6,115 nt of DNA from an uncultured Carnobacterium sp. (GTDB lineage Bacteria > Bacillota > Bacilli > Lactobacillales > Aerococcaceae), in contig CAJPNA010000088.1 in assembly GCA_905371865.1 (NCBI GenBank), positions 1-6,115 of the forward strand, given 5' to 3'. This document shows positions 5,400 to 6,115 of this stretch, one piece after another (within the stretch, counting starts at the first letter, position 1; every line of letters starts with the position of its first letter). The translations under genes and the position numbers were made by a program. The notes under the pieces were generated by a model that did not search any database, had not been told where the DNA came from, and saw only the letters and a program-made list of their open reading frames with translations.

Positions 5400-6115
5400 G
5401 AAAAAAGTCTATTTAGCTAGTTTCCTAGCTCCGATGCTGATTATGCTCGTAGCTTGGATCATAGATGGATTTTTCCCTTTTGGTGCTAAATCATTAATGG
5501 CGGTTGATTTTAATGCACAATACATTGGTCTTTATGCCTATTTCAAACATTTATTTTTAAATGGAGATTGGAGCAGTTTTTTCTATTCGTTCTCTAAATC
5601 GATTGGTGGAGGAATGCTTGGAATTTGGGGATTTAATTTATTGAGTCCTTTTAATTTTCTGTTTCTATTGTTTTCTGAAGAGAATTTTCAATGGGTTGTT
5701 CCTGTGACCATTGCTTTACGTTATGGAACGATGGGTCTAACAATGACGCACTTTTTAGTAAAGCGATATGATGGCTTAAAGAAAAAAGCCTATTTATTAC
5801 CAATTGTAGCGACAATCTATGCATTAAATGGGTTTAATGTTAGTTATCAAATGAACCCTATTTTTTACGATGGCATGATTGTCTTGCCACTTGTATTAAT
5901 AGGAGTAGAACAAGTTTTAGATAATGAATCTCCTAAGGGCTATATTGGAATGCTTGCTCTTGCATTGTTTGTTCATTTCTATATGGGATATATGACCTGC
6001 ATTTTTGTGGTGATTTATGCATTCTTTTATATCATCCGTTCTAAAGAGTTTACGAACTTCAAAATTACGTTTGAACGTTTGTTGAAATTAGCGAGTGCTT
6101 CCATTATTGCAGTAG
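5389..6115 (+). CDS. yfhO: YfhO-family membrane glycosyltransferase, 5' part
   Basis: The first 242 codons of a large membrane protein that continues past the window. YfhO proteins are usually about 850-900 residues, so roughly a quarter to a third is seen. The start ATG (5389) has a very strong AAAGGAG (5376-5382) six bases upstream and lies 11 bases inside the glycosyltransferase gene. The first membrane helix (about 7-26) is followed by FPFGAKSLMAVDFNAQY (29-45), where Asp40 is the likely catalytic acidic residue of a GT-C fold, and by SIGGGMLGIWGFNLLSPFN (71-89), both typical of YfhO. Further hydrophobic segments lie near 88-96, 102-123, 135-148, 162-175 and 186-216. In Bacillus and Listeria, proteins of this family are thought to take sugar from a polyprenyl phosphate carrier on the outer face and add it to lipoteichoic or wall teichoic acid. 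The acceptor here is inferred, not shown. Confidence 0.87.
   Translation, partial: MTTKKKVYLASFLAPMLIMLVAWIIDGFFPFGAKSLMAVDFNAQYIGLYAYFKHLFLNGDWSSFFYSFSKSIGGGMLGIWGFNLLSPFNFLFLLFSEENFQWVVPVTIALRYGTMGLTMTHFLVKRYDGLKKKAYLLPIVATIYALNGFNVSYQMNPIFYDGMIVLPLVLIGVEQVLDNESPKGYIGMLALALFVHFYMGYMTCIFVVIYAFFYIIRSKEFTNFKITFERLLKLASASIIAV

Noticed and set aside
1..6115. Mobile element, CRISPR array, toxin-antitoxin or phage-defence system
   Set aside because: No transposase, integrase, direct-repeat array, att-like duplication or defence-type domain is visible; gene content and base composition look like core chromosome.

Overview
The window is AT-rich, compactly coded and entirely plus-strand. Strong purine-rich ribosome binding sites, extended -10 promoters and U-tailed intrinsic terminators point to a low-GC Firmicute. 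The gene order ebsC/ybaK - yunD - yutD - yutF-type HAD phosphatase - DUF1461 membrane protein is, from memory, typical of Lactobacillales (an Enterococcus/Carnobacterium/Granulicatella-like organism). I cannot name the genus from the sequence alone. I see no tRNA, rRNA, CRISPR array, insertion sequence or other sign of recent transfer.

Layout. Bases 1-126 are the last 41 codons of an unrecognised gene, closed by a strong terminator (130-167). A promoter with an extended -10 (202-210) then opens a five-gene operon (231-4311): a Cys-tRNA(Pro) deacylase, a cytoplasmic 5'-nucleotidase-like metallophosphoesterase (YunD), YutD with a long basic tail, a NagD-type HAD phosphatase and a four-helix membrane protein (DUF1461/TIGR01906 type). 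Neighbouring genes overlap by 8, 8, 0 and 13 bases, so they are probably translationally coupled. The operon ends at a second strong intrinsic terminator (4323-4361).

A second promoter with an extended -10 (4402-4410) opens another transcription unit: a membrane-anchored family 2 glycosyltransferase of the CsbB/GtrB type (4449-5399) and, overlapping it by 11 bases, the first 242 codons of a YfhO-type multi-spanning glycosyltransferase that runs off the window. By analogy with known pairs, the first would load a sugar onto undecaprenyl phosphate inside the cell, and the second would transfer it outside to a wall or lipoteichoic acid polymer. The flippase such systems need is not in the window.

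Most of this is ordinary conserved chromosome. The points most worth a second look are the functionally undefined phosphatase/YutD/DUF1461 module, the 130-residue or longer basic tail on YutD, the GNNE variant of the metallophosphatase motif, and a possible three-codon leader ORF (Met-Asn-Gln) that overlaps the glycosyltransferase start as ATGA.
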